A DNA stretch of 64,000 nt from Paenibacillus sp. DMB20 (GTDB lineage: Bacteria > Bacillota > Bacilli > Paenibacillales > Paenibacillaceae): contig NZ_LAZU01000021.1 in NCBI RefSeq assembly GCF_000987955.1, forward strand, positions 494,284-558,283, in the 5' to 3' direction. The position numbers and the translations under genes are program-made. This document shows positions 16,794 through 25,390 of the stretch, in pieces (position 1 is the first letter of the stretch; each line of letters begins with the position of its first letter). Under the pieces are notes generated by a model that was given only the letters and a program-made list of their open reading frames with translations, searched no databases and was not told the origin of the DNA.

Positions 16794-17600
16794 ATGTTGA
16801 AACGAATTCCTGCGAGCCCCTCAAAGCGTCTAACAAGACGGCAAAATCCGTCCATGATCCGTAATTCGGAAATCCCCAAGGTATCAGTCATCATTCCTGC
16901 CATGAATGAAAGGAAGACCATTGCGGCTGTAATCCATCAAGCCTACCAGGTGCATCCCGAGACGGAGATCATCGTCGTTGCCAACGGTTCCACGGACGGC
17001 ACGGCCGAGATTGCGCAAAAGGTCGGCGCGAAAGTCATCCGTATTCCCCATTCACTGGGACAGGATGTAGGCCGAAGCATCGGTGCCAAAGAGGCCAAGG
17101 GGGACATCCTGCTGTTTACCGATGCGGATATCGTAATTAAAACCAAGGATTTCATACCCTTGATAAGAGCGGTTGAAGACGGCGTGGATGTAGCCTTAAA
17201 CAAGTATTTGGGACCGACCCGTAAGATGCACGTTCACAGCGTTGTACTTGCCAAGCATGCCTTAAATATTTTGGTCTCCAATCCCGGGCTGAAAGGTGCA
17301 TCCTTAACGACGATCCCGCATGCGATGAGCCGCTGTGCCAGGGATCTGATCGGCATTGAAAATTTGGCTGTTCCTCCGAAGGCGATGGCTGTTGCCGTAT
17401 ATCATGGGCTGAAAGTTCGGGGTGTTCATGAAATCGACGTTGGAACCAGCAACCCCAGAAGAGGGAGAACCAGAGGAAACGATCCCCTTGAAGTCCTAAT
17501 CGTCGGCGATCATTTGGAGGCTATAGATTGGTTTATTTCCAAAGCCGGCGCGCGGGGCAATCGGCCAGATCTTAAACGTTTCAGAGAAAGCGTGTTGTGA
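16794..17600 (+). CDS. GT2 family glycosyltransferase
   Basis: 268 residues from ATG 16794, which has AGGTGAG upstream; ATG 16716 is in frame but lacks a ribosome-binding site. A basic N-terminus ('KRLTRRQNPS') precedes the GT2 domain: 'VSVIIPAMNERKTI', 'VVANGSTDGTAEIAQKVGA', and 'LLFTDADIV' with the metal-binding Asp-X-Asp. The pattern 'GQDVGRSIGAKEAKGDILLF' recalls glucosyl-3-phosphoglycerate synthase-like and dolichol-phosphate-sugar-like GT2 enzymes. It resembles the next gene product closely (NGSTD, DVGR.IGAK). Probably the first gene of an operon reaching to 28752. Acceptor unknown. Confidence 0.75.
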   Translation: MLKRIPASPSKRLTRRQNPSMIRNSEIPKVSVIIPAMNERKTIAAVIHQAYQVHPETEIIVVANGSTDGTAEIAQKVGAKVIRIPHSLGQDVGRSIGAKEAKGDILLFTDADIVIKTKDFIPLIRAVEDGVDVALNKYLGPTRKMHVHSVVLAKHALNILVSNPGLKGASLTTIPHAMSRCARDLIGIENLAVPPKAMAVAVYHGLKVRGVHEIDVGTSNPRRGRTRGNDPLEVLIVGDHLEAIDWFISKAGARGNRPDLKRFRESVL

Positions 17601-17604
17601 TCCG

Positions 17605-18759
17605 ATGATGATTAAAAAACGGAGACGAATCAGGAAGAGGAACTCAAATTTCCGGAGAAGAAAACTCAAACGAACCGGAACATCAATCAACAGGAAAAAA
17701 CGGAATGATCGTAACTTTCGATTCCAACCTTCCGCAATGAAACCGTTGAATGCAGAAGATATCCCGAGCGTGTGGAAGGAAAATGCTTATTCAGCCGGTT
17801 TTCAGGCGGCGATCGCAGCCGAAAGCGCACATTCGGTTGAGAAGGAGTCTGAAGCGCACAAGATGAGTCCTTATCAACAAATAAACAAGAGTTGGAATCG
17901 CTGGCATCATTCCGTAAAACAACGGTCATGGCCGTTTTACTTCGCTGCCGCTGCCAAATTTGCGGAAGGATACTGCAAACATGCAAAAGTGTATTTCGGC
18001 AATCGCGTATTGCTTCCGACAGATAAAACGGTGGCTGCGATCGTTATGGTCATGAATGAAAAGGATACCATTCTTCAAGTAATCGAACAACTGCAGCGGA
18101 TGCCGTTGCATGAAATGATATTTGTGGTGAACGGATCAACGGATGAGAGCTTTGAAATGATCCGAAACCAATCGGATGCCACCATCGTTCATTACCAGCG
18201 TGCTTTAGGTCACGATGTTGGCAGGGCTATAGGGGCGAAGCTGGCCGATTCCGACATTCTGCTATTTTTGGACGGCGATTTTCCGGTGATGGCGGAACAA
18301 CTCGTACCTTTTATAGATGCGATAGAAAGAGGAACGGATATTGCATTAAACAATATTACTCCTTATATCGGCTTATTCTCCGGCCGGGATGCCGTAACCA
18401 CCGTCAAAGAATTTTTAAACCGGTCGATGTCGAGGGGGGACCTTGAAGCCAATTCGCTGACTGCCGTTCCGCATGCAATGAGGAAGGAAGCGGCAGGCAT
18501 GATCGGATACGGTAACCTCGCGATCCCTCCGAAAGCGCAGGTCATTGCCATAGAGAAGGGACTGTCCATAAGCGCGCCCGCCAGCGTGGATGTCATTACA
18601 AGGAATCGGATTAGAGCCCGGAATGTCGGTCCTAATAACGTCGTTTCCGACATGATCATCGGAGACCATATCGAAGCTTTAAAGGCGGTAATCGATTCGA
18701 AAGGCTCAAGGTTATCGTTTCCGGATCAGATTAGGCACCGCCAAATAATCAGGGTATGA
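17605..18759 (+). CDS. GT2 family glycosyltransferase with basic N-terminus
   Basis: 384 residues. The first 40 residues are extremely Arg/Lys-rich ('KKRRRIRKRN', 'RRRKLKRTG'), then comes a weak GX3-like segment ('NAYSAGFQAAIAAE', Ala-Gly-Ala at four-residue steps), then the GT2 domain: 'IVMVMNEKDT', 'VVNGSTDESFE', 'LLFLDGDFPV' (Asp-X-Asp). It is a paralogue of the preceding gene, with added N-terminal modules. The next gene overlaps its stop. The basic-then-tag layout matches that of 21456-22562 and the two small basic tag proteins. Confidence 0.75.
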   Translation: MMIKKRRRIRKRNSNFRRRKLKRTGTSINRKKRNDRNFRFQPSAMKPLNAEDIPSVWKENAYSAGFQAAIAAESAHSVEKESEAHKMSPYQQINKSWNRWHHSVKQRSWPFYFAAAAKFAEGYCKHAKVYFGNRVLLPTDKTVAAIVMVMNEKDTILQVIEQLQRMPLHEMIFVVNGSTDESFEMIRNQSDATIVHYQRALGHDVGRAIGAKLADSDILLFLDGDFPVMAEQLVPFIDAIERGTDIALNNITPYIGLFSGRDAVTTVKEFLNRSMSRGDLEANSLTAVPHAMRKEAAGMIGYGNLAIPPKAQVIAIEKGLSISAPASVDVITRNRIRARNVGPNNVVSDMIIGDHIEALKAVIDSKGSRLSFPDQIRHRQIIRV

Positions 18760-18770
18760 AGGTGGAGGGC

Positions 18771-19499
18771 ATGAGATTAACGAGCATTATTATCCCGACA
18801 TATAACGGAAGGGAACTGCTTAAAGATTGTATTTATTCTATTAAAAAATATACGGATAAACCGTATGAAATCATCGTTGTCGATAACGGTTCGACCGATG
18901 GAACGGCCGACGTTTGCCGGCAGGAGGGCATCACTTTCATTTCGCTGGCGGGTAATGCCGGTTTTCCCGCAGCGTGCAATAAAGGCTTGAGAATCGCAAC
19001 CGGCGATTCGCTGCTCCTTCTGAATAATGATGTTATCGTTTCACGGAACTGGCTGACGAACATGCTGGGTTGCCTGTACAGCAGTCCTGAAATCGGTATC
19101 GTCGGGCCGCTCACGAACTATGCGAGCGGAAAGCAGCAGATCGATATGCCATATACCAATGTGGACGACATGGCACATCAGTTGAATGAATCGGATGCGC
19201 AGAAATGGCTTCAGGTGGATCGCCTTGTCGGTTTTTGCTTTTTGTTTAAACGGCAGTTGCTGGAACGGATCGGTTTCCTGGATGAACGTTTTTCCCCCGG
19301 CCATTTTGAAGATGATGATTACTGTCATCGGGCAAGGAATGCGGGGTATACGTTCCGGATTGCCGGGGATGTCTTCATTTATCATCGCGGGAGTGCCAGC
19401 TTCGGCAAACAGGGAACGAGCGAGATAAAAAACCTTATCGAGAGGAATCGGCAAAAATTTATCGATAAATGGGGAATCGATCCGACGATTTACGTATAG
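18771..19499 (+). CDS. GT2 family glycosyltransferase (rhamnosyltransferase-like)
   Basis: 242 residues from ATG 18771 (AAGGTGGAGG upstream); ATG 18756, overlapping the previous stop, is also possible. Complete GT2 domain: 'TSIIIPTYNGRELLKDC', 'VVDNGSTDGTADVC', 'LLLLNNDVIV' and the later 'DERFSPGHFEDDDYCHRARN' block that holds the catalytic acidic residues. This type is common in dTDP-rhamnose-dependent transferases. Its catalytic core is very like that of 22559-23887. No membrane segment, so it acts in the cytoplasm. Confidence 0.8.
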   Translation: MRLTSIIIPTYNGRELLKDCIYSIKKYTDKPYEIIVVDNGSTDGTADVCRQEGITFISLAGNAGFPAACNKGLRIATGDSLLLLNNDVIVSRNWLTNMLGCLYSSPEIGIVGPLTNYASGKQQIDMPYTNVDDMAHQLNESDAQKWLQVDRLVGFCFLFKRQLLERIGFLDERFSPGHFEDDDYCHRARNAGYTFRIAGDVFIYHRGSASFGKQGTSEIKNLIERNRQKFIDKWGIDPTIYV

Positions 19500-19530
19500 G
19501 TCGATTCCCGTGCGAGAGAGGGAGGGTTAT

Positions 19531-20241
19531 ATGAAGGGCGTCATACTTGCAGGAGGTACAGGCACCCGACTATACCCGCTGACAAAAATAATAAATAAAC
19601 ATTTGCTCCCCGTCGGGAAAATTCCGATGATTTGTCACGGGATAGAGAAGTTGCGGAATGCCGGGATCGTAGACATTTTACTGGTGATCAGCAAGCAATC
19701 GGCAGGCTTATACACGGAACTGTTGGGCGGCGGAAAGGAGTGGGGAGTTCATCTTACCTATAAGGTTCAGGAAGAGGCCGGAGGGATTGCCCAAGCATTA
19801 TCACTCGCCGAACCTTTCATGGAGCCGAATGAAAAATTTGTTGTGCTGCTCGGAGATAATTTGTTTGAAGATCCGCTCACAACTTATGTTCAGTTCTTTC
19901 GCAAGCAAGCAGAAGGAGCCCGGGTGCTATTGAAACAGGTACATGACCCGAGGCGATACGGAGTTCCCATTCTGGAAGGAGACAAAATCATAAAGATTGA
20001 AGAAAAGCCGGCAGAACCCAAATCGGATTATTGCGTCACCGGCATTTATATGTATGATACCGCGGTTTTTGATAAGATTCGGTCCATTAAACCTTCCGAT
20101 CGCGGCGAACTGGAGATTACCGACGTAAATAACGTATATGCTTCCGAGGGACAACTTGCCTATGACGTATTGGCCGGATGGTGGACGGATGCAGGAACGT
20201 TCCAGTCCTTGCATCAAGCCAGCGATCGGCTCCTGAAGTGA
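19531..20241 (+). CDS. Sugar-1-phosphate nucleotidyltransferase (RmlA/SpsI-like)
   Basis: 236 residues; ATG 19531 has GAGGGAGGG upstream, whereas the earlier GTG at 19510 does not. The signature 'GVILAGGTGTRLYPLT' near the N-terminus binds the nucleotide and Mg, followed by 'NKHLLPVGKIPMI', 'LLGDNLFED' and '[12 protein letters not shown]'. It is of the short RmlA type, near the length of SpsI of the B. subtilis spore-coat polysaccharide operon. It should make dTDP- or UDP-activated hexose. No rmlB, C or D is visible in the window, so later steps must be encoded elsewhere. Confidence 0.85.
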   Translation: MKGVILAGGTGTRLYPLTKIINKHLLPVGKIPMICHGIEKLRNAGIVDILLVISKQSAGLYTELLGGGKEWGVHLTYKVQEEAGGIAQALSLAEPFMEPNEKFVVLLGDNLFEDPLTTYVQFFRKQAEGARVLLKQVHDPRRYGVPILEGDKIIKIEEKPAEPKSDYCVTGIYMYDTAVFDKIRSIKPSDRGELEITDVNNVYASEGQLAYDVLAGWWTDAGTFQSLHQASDRLLK

Positions 20242-20280
20242 AGGGAAGGCTCTAAAGAATGAATCCGGAGGATTGACTGC

Positions 20281-21425
20281 ATGCAAACAACAGAAGCGAA
20301 TTTGCTACAGCAGGGAGCGTGGTTAATGGAGCAATCCGCACAACAAAAAGGATACGAGGACGGTTTCGAGCAAGGACGCAGAGCCGGATACCGGCTCGGA
20401 TTCTCCGAAGCTGCTCTCAGCACAATACCGCAGGACAAAGCGCCAGCCCGGAATCTCCATATTCTCTATGTAACCGCAGGCATCGGCGTTCCGTATCCGG
20501 CGCTCGATCAGGCGGTGATTGACGCATTAGGGGATTTGGTCCAAAGAGTGACGGTAGTTAATCCCGGGGAAGATGTCGCAGCCGCGGCCCAAAATGCGGA
20601 GCCTGACTTGGTTCTCGTTCTTAATGGAGTCGTCCTGGAAGCCGACACCGTCAAGCGGCTGAGGCAAAGCGGATTCAAAACGGCCGTCTGGTTTACCGAC
20701 GACCCGTATTATACGGATTGGACAATATCGATCGCGCCCAGATATGAATATATTTTTACGCTTGAATCAAGCTGCCTGCCCTTTTACCGAAAGTTGGGGT
20801 GTCAGCATGTCTATCACCTTCCGTTCGCGGTTAACCCCAAAGTATTCCATCCCAAACCCGTACCGACTTCTTATCGATCCGATATTTGCTTTATCGGAAC
20901 GGCATATTGGAATCGGGTAGAAGCCATCGACCGGCTTGCTCCGATCTTAAAGGATAAGAAAGTGGTCATCTCCGGCTGGTGGTGGGATCGGCTGCAAAGC
21001 TATTCCCTCCTTGCAGGCAAAATCAAACTCGGCGATTGGATGACCCCCGAGGAAACGGCCAGTTATTATAACGGAGCCAAAATAGTGATTAACCTTCACC
21101 GTGCGGCTGATGATGATACGATCAATGCCAACAGCCGCAAAACCCCGGCATTTTCCGTCAATCCGCGAACCTTTGAAATAGCCGCTGCGCCACGCTTCAA
21201 TTGTCGGATCATCGTCCGGATTTAGGTCAGGTTTATTCCGCCAATGAGATTGGAACCTACGGTTCACTTGATGAGTTGGCAGATAAGATTCATTACTATT
21301 TGCAGCATGAGGAAGAAAGGCAGAAAATGGCCTTTAACGGTTTGATAAGAACGAGAAGAGACCATACCTATCACAAAAGATTAACCGCCATGCTAGATAT
21401 CGTTTTCCCTCAGATCGATTCGTGA
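20281..21425 (+). CDS. GX3-tagged CgeB-family protein, frameshifted
   Basis: Read in two frames, 20281-21225 and on to 21425. Residues 24-41 are a GX3 tag (Gly at 24, 28, 32, 36, 40), then a CgeB/DUF3880-like Rossmann region ('ILYVTAGIG', 'TAVWFTDDPYYTDW', 'FPFAVN'-like 'HLPFAVNPKVFHP') and the C-terminal half ('NLHRAADD', 'NPRTFEIAA'). The frame is lost after 'EIAA' where relatives continue with Cys; adding one T near 21186 gives 'EIAACATLQLSDHRPDLGQ' and joins the two parts. CgeB acts in outer spore-surface glycosylation in B. subtilis. Confidence 0.75.
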
Positions 21426-21455
21426 AAATGGATAGGTATACCCGTTTCTTAATGT

Positions 21456-22562
21456 ATGGAAGAGGAATATATTGAGCGTAAGAATGGGGGGATTACCATA
21501 CAGCGGCGCTTGGGGGAAAAAAATCATAAGCGAGCGAGGAAACGCATTCTTAAGCGAGGATTCTACAAGCAGCGGAGAACATCCGTCAGCAAGCCTGATT
21601 GCGATTGCGAACGGAAGCTGTTGGAGCAAGCTTCCGTTTCTTTTAATCAAGGCTTTGATTCCGGGTATGACGAGGCATGGTCGAGAGCGATGCAAACGAT
21701 GCCGACGATGCAGCAGCAGGTGCCGGAGAAAGTTGAACCGAAACGTTCCGGCGATGAATACAAGAAAGGAGTGTATGAGGGAGGGGAAGGGATCGTGGAT
21801 TCCATTCTCCCGGAGTTTGAAATTCTCCCGGAAGTTTCAGTTCGCCAGATTATCGAAGCGGGTTTGGAGCAAATGAATTCACGCTTTTACAGGCTGCTCA
21901 GCACCTCGGAAGTTGCGGCAAGGGTCAGAAATGCCCTGAGAACGAACTCCGCCTTGTCCGTTGTTCGCCTTGGCGATGGAGAACTGCTGACGCTCGCGCA
22001 AGAAGTTGTTATGAGTGAGGAACAGGTGAGGAAAGAAGGTTTTTTTTTAAGTTATTCCGGCGTGGATTTGCCTGATCTTGCTGCCCGGGATATGCTGGCT
22101 GCGGCGATTAAAAAAGCAGATATCGTAGGAATTCCAAAGCTGCGTCTTGCGAACTTTCAACCTCTGGCGTTCTCCGTATTGAAGGCCCATGGGATTGATT
22201 ACCGAAATCTCGATTTGACTTTATCAACCATAAACTACGCATTGCATGTGGAAGGTTTATTGCGGGGAATCTTTGCGGGCTATCGTGTCCTGGTCGTGGG
22301 AAACTCTGCCCCCGGACTTTCCAGGGTCCTTAAGGACAGCGGCGTGCGCGTAACAGGTGTTGTTGCCCCTGTGGATGGAATGCGGGATATCCCCAGAGTC
22401 ATGGATGAAATATCGTATGCCGGCGAATTCGATATCGCACTCGTAGGAGCGGGGATCCCTGCCGTAATTATCGTTCAGCGCATTGCTTCCGGGTTTGGAA
22501 AAGTTGCCATTGACTTCGGCCATCTGGCTGATGCACTAGCTAAAGGAGAATCCGTTCTATGA
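21456..22562 (+). CDS. GX3-tagged GT-D fold glycosyltransferase
   Basis: 368 residues. A basic N-terminus ('KNHKRARKRILKRG') is followed by a short GX3 tag (Gly66, Gly70, Ala74, Ala78 in 'NQGFDSGYDEAWSRA'), a linker, then from about residue 135 a GT-D type domain: 'LSVVRLGDGELLTLAQ' holds the Asp-X-Glu motif that binds metal in this class, and 'YRVLVVGNSAPGLSRVL' begins a Rossmann-like half. GT-D enzymes were first described on serine-rich repeat glycoprotein pathways of streptococci. The next gene overlaps its stop. The ATG has only a weak ribosome-binding site. Confidence 0.8.
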   Translation: MEEEYIERKNGGITIQRRLGEKNHKRARKRILKRGFYKQRRTSVSKPDCDCERKLLEQASVSFNQGFDSGYDEAWSRAMQTMPTMQQQVPEKVEPKRSGDEYKKGVYEGGEGIVDSILPEFEILPEVSVRQIIEAGLEQMNSRFYRLLSTSEVAARVRNALRTNSALSVVRLGDGELLTLAQEVVMSEEQVRKEGFFLSYSGVDLPDLAARDMLAAAIKKADIVGIPKLRLANFQPLAFSVLKAHGIDYRNLDLTLSTINYALHVEGLLRGIFAGYRVLVVGNSAPGLSRVLKDSGVRVTGVVAPVDGMRDIPRVMDEISYAGEFDIALVGAGIPAVIIVQRIASGFGKVAIDFGHLADALAKGESVL

Positions 22563-23887
22563 ACAACGGGGCATACGCTAATCAGGGGTATAAGGACGGA
22601 TACGCGAAAGGATTTGACGCGGGTTACGCTGACGGTTACAGCCGTGGAAAAACAGAGGGATCCATTCGCAGCACAACTTACTTTGAAGGTACGAGCATCA
22701 TTATACCGACATATAACCAGCTTGGTTATTTAAAGGAGTGTGTCGAAAGTATTGTTCGATACACAAATGAGCCATACGAATTGATTATTATCGACAATGC
22801 ATCGGCAGACGGAACAGCAGAGTATCTGAAGTCGGCGCAAGGGATCCGGTTTCGGATCAATCCGGAAAACTTGGGGTTTGCAGGGGCCGTAAACCAGGGG
22901 CTTTTGATGGCAAAGGGAACAACATTATTGATCCTGAACAATGACGCAGTCGTTACGACCAATTGGCTTTCCAACCTGCTCGCCTGCCTTCACAGCAATT
23001 CTCAATTTGGAATTGTCGGACCCGTCACGAATTACATCAGCGGCGACCAATTGATCGATGTCAGTTATGCGGATATGGCGGAGATGCAGCGGTTTTCCCA
23101 ATTATATAATCAGTCGGATGCGCGGCGATGGTTCGTAACCAAACGGTTGACAGGTTTTTGCATGCTGTTTCGGCGGGAGGATTTCATTCGATTAGGTTAT
23201 TTCGATGAGGGATTTGAGATCGGGAACTGTGAAGACGATGACTACGGATTGCGGGCACGGCTTCTGGGAATGCAGCTAATCATAGCCAAAGATACATTTA
23301 TTCATCATTACGGCAGTGTAAGCATGAAATCATTAAACTCCAGGTTTGATGAAGTATATGCCAACAATTTGAGCTTTTACTCCAATAAATGGAGTGATCC
23401 TCACGGTATGCTGCTGCTTGATTGGCAGTGCAGCGCGGAAATGCCTAACCTGAAAACGATCGATTCCTACCCAACATGCGTGATTGTGCAAGAATCAAGC
23501 TCTAAAACCTATTGGATAGAAAACGGGACGCGTTATCCGATCGATGGCACCAGCGGCAAACAGGCCGTTCGGGTATCCCGGATTGATCTTTACAACTGGC
23601 AGCTTGGTGAGGTTATCTCTGTCGAGGAAGTAAACCGTCGCTTGAATGCTGTATACCGTGCGTTCGATGATAACAGGGTTATAGAAGGCAGGCTTGTGAG
23701 AATGCAGGATGGCAGCGTCTATCAGCGTAAGGGGGCGAAGCTTCACCGGTTTATCAATCCGTTCACATTAGCAGTCTGGCAGCTTGACTCCTATCAACCG
23801 ATGTCCATGAATCCTTGCGAGCTGCAGGTTTACGAGGAGGGTCCCCCGATTATACCTCCTCCGGTGATTAAGGCAGAGAACATTTAA
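22559..23887 (+). CDS. GX3-tagged GT2 glycosyltransferase with C-terminal repeat module
   Basis: 442 residues. Residues 10-34 carry the longest GX3 tag in the locus (Gly at 10, 14, 18, 22, 26, 30, 34). A full GT2 domain follows: 'TSIIIPTYNQLGYLKEC', 'IIDNASADGTAEYL', 'LLILNNDAVV' and 'DEGFEIGNCEDDDYGLRA'. From about residue 310 comes an extra domain with two similar units, 'SSKTYWIENGTRYPID' and 'DGSVYQRKGAKLHRFINP', resembling 'xVYxxxxGxxHxI' repeats found on some cell-wall proteins; it may bind glycan. Starts inside the previous stop codon. Confidence 0.8.
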   Translation: MNNGAYANQGYKDGYAKGFDAGYADGYSRGKTEGSIRSTTYFEGTSIIIPTYNQLGYLKECVESIVRYTNEPYELIIIDNASADGTAEYLKSAQGIRFRINPENLGFAGAVNQGLLMAKGTTLLILNNDAVVTTNWLSNLLACLHSNSQFGIVGPVTNYISGDQLIDVSYADMAEMQRFSQLYNQSDARRWFVTKRLTGFCMLFRREDFIRLGYFDEGFEIGNCEDDDYGLRARLLGMQLIIAKDTFIHHYGSVSMKSLNSRFDEVYANNLSFYSNKWSDPHGMLLLDWQCSAEMPNLKTIDSYPTCVIVQESSSKTYWIENGTRYPIDGTSGKQAVRVSRIDLYNWQLGEVISVEEVNRRLNAVYRAFDDNRVIEGRLVRMQDGSVYQRKGAKLHRFINPFTLAVWQLDSYQPMSMNPCELQVYEEGPPIIPPPVIKAENI

Positions 23888-23907
23888 AAGTGCAGAGGGT
23901 GAATTTA

Positions 23908-24150
23908 ATGAGAAGAGTGAAAAAAAGCCGTAATGCGAAATTAGGACCGAAAAGAAGAGTGTCTAAAGGCAGAAAATTAATAGGAAGAAGAAGGGTCAGA
24001 GCGAGAAGGGTAGTAAGCGCAGTCACGCCTGAGCAACAAGCGCTTGAATACAATGAAGCCTATGACAAGGGGTTTGATGAAGCTTACAATGAAGGTTTTA
24101 ACGTTGGCTATACGGAGGGTATGAACACAGGCCATCAAGAAGCCAATTAA
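23908..24150 (+). CDS. Small Arg/Lys-rich protein with GX3 tag
   Basis: 80 residues from ATG 23908 (GAGGGTGA upstream). Residues 1-35 are basic ('MRRVKKSRNAKLGPKRR'), and residues 51-75 are a GX3 tag (Ala51, Gly55, Ala59, Gly63, Gly67, Gly71, Gly75; 'YDKGFDEAYNEGFNVGY'). Nothing else remains: it is the N-terminal module of the tagged enzymes without the enzyme. It could serve as a homotypic linker, a regulator or an assembly partner. It lies between a GT2 gene and a CgeB-like gene in the same operon. Confidence 0.65.
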   Translation: MRRVKKSRNAKLGPKRRVSKGRKLIGRRRVRARRVVSAVTPEQQALEYNEAYDKGFDEAYNEGFNVGYTEGMNTGHQEAN

Positions 24151-24168
24151 ATAAAGGAGAAGGATAAG

Positions 24169-25371
24169 ATGGCTCTGAGAAAAAAACAGAGGATAAAAAC
24201 CGGTTATGCAACTCAGCCGCCGATTACCTTGAACGGCTATCAACAAGGACGTATTGACGGCTTTCAAAAAGGAAAAGAGGCTGGTTTCCAGCAAGGGCGC
24301 GCAGCTGCAGCAGCCCAAGTCATTACGCATGACGCTGTGACGGCGATCGAATCTGAACATTCCAAAATCGATGTTCTTGTGATCGCAGCCGGCATGATTC
24401 CATCCGTCGAGATCGGGATCATTCAACCTTTTGACGCATTGAATAAACGCGAGAAATTTCAATATGAACTAAAGCTGGAGCATGAAGTAAGCCAAGAAAT
24501 GATAGCTGCTGCCGAAACGATTGTGTTTGTGCGCAATGTGGAGCCTTCAGCCTATTCGTTATTGGAGTTGGCCCACCAGCTCAGAAAACATACCGTATAT
24601 GTAATCGATGACAATTTCCTTGAAATCCAACCGACAACACCCGTAGGTCAATACTACTGTGATCCAGCACGGAGAGAAACGTTTATCAAGTTTTTAAGAA
24701 ATGCCAAGACGATAAAGGTAGATGCTCCTGATCTCGGTACCTATATTCAGGAACGATTCAATAAGAATGTCATTTATTTTCCGGGCAGCGTCGATTTTGA
24801 ATGGCTTGATCGGCAGAGTAGAGTCGACCGGGAGCGTGAGCAAATTGTAATTGGTTATGCCGGAGGCGAGAAAGAGGAGGATTTTGTCCCCGTTGTATCT
24901 GCATTAAACAAAATTCTTGACTATTACGGGGGATTTGTGAGGCTGGAGTTTTTCGGATACCTTCCTTCGTCTTTCGACAATCATCCCAGTGTTAAATATG
25001 AAGGGGGCGGCATGGAATACAAGGATTTCTTGAAGAAGCTGAACCGGTGTAATTGGGATATTGGTATAGCCCCTCTTGCCGACAATCCATTTAACAAAGG
25101 AAAAACAAATAACAAATTCCGTGAATATGGCGCTTGCGGAATTCCGGGGGTTTATTCGAAGTCTCCTGTTTACGTCCCTTGGGTTAACCAGGGCGAAACG
25201 GGTTATCTCGTTGAACATACCGAGAAGGATTGGTATGAAGGAATTAAAGCCATGATTGAAGACCCGCCGATGCGTCAGCGTATTAAGGAAAAAGCAGAAA
25301 TGACCGCAAGGCAGCATTTTACATTGCAGGCTTGCATCGATAATTGGAAGAAATTTGTGTTAAGTACATGA
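24169..25371 (+). CDS. GX3-tagged CgeB-like/GT4 glycosyltransferase
   Basis: 400 residues; AAAGGAGAAGG precedes the ATG. Short basic start ('MALRKKQRIK'), GX3 tag at 23-43 (Gly at 23, 27, 31, 35, 39, 43), then a glycosyltransferase paralogous to 12038-13045 and 25391-26419: 'TVYVIDDNFLEIQPTTP', 'VIYFPGSVDFEWL', 'NNKFREYGACGIPGVYSKSP', 'GETGYLVEHTEKDWYEG'. The second half is the GT4 nucleotide-sugar binding domain. Of the three paralogues only this one has the tag. Donor and acceptor unknown. Confidence 0.8.
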   Translation: MALRKKQRIKTGYATQPPITLNGYQQGRIDGFQKGKEAGFQQGRAAAAAQVITHDAVTAIESEHSKIDVLVIAAGMIPSVEIGIIQPFDALNKREKFQYELKLEHEVSQEMIAAAETIVFVRNVEPSAYSLLELAHQLRKHTVYVIDDNFLEIQPTTPVGQYYCDPARRETFIKFLRNAKTIKVDAPDLGTYIQERFNKNVIYFPGSVDFEWLDRQSRVDREREQIVIGYAGGEKEEDFVPVVSALNKILDYYGGFVRLEFFGYLPSSFDNHPSVKYEGGGMEYKDFLKKLNRCNWDIGIAPLADNPFNKGKTNNKFREYGACGIPGVYSKSPVYVPWVNQGETGYLVEHTEKDWYEGIKAMIEDPPMRQRIKEKAEMTARQHFTLQACIDNWKKFVLST

Positions 25372-25390
25372 ATTGGAGGTGGGAGGTGGT

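Noticed and set aside
21472..21876. Open frame of 134 residues overlapping the GT-D gene start
   Set aside because: It has an acceptable ribosome-binding site but no domain, while the other frame holds the GX3 tag and runs into the GT-D domain.
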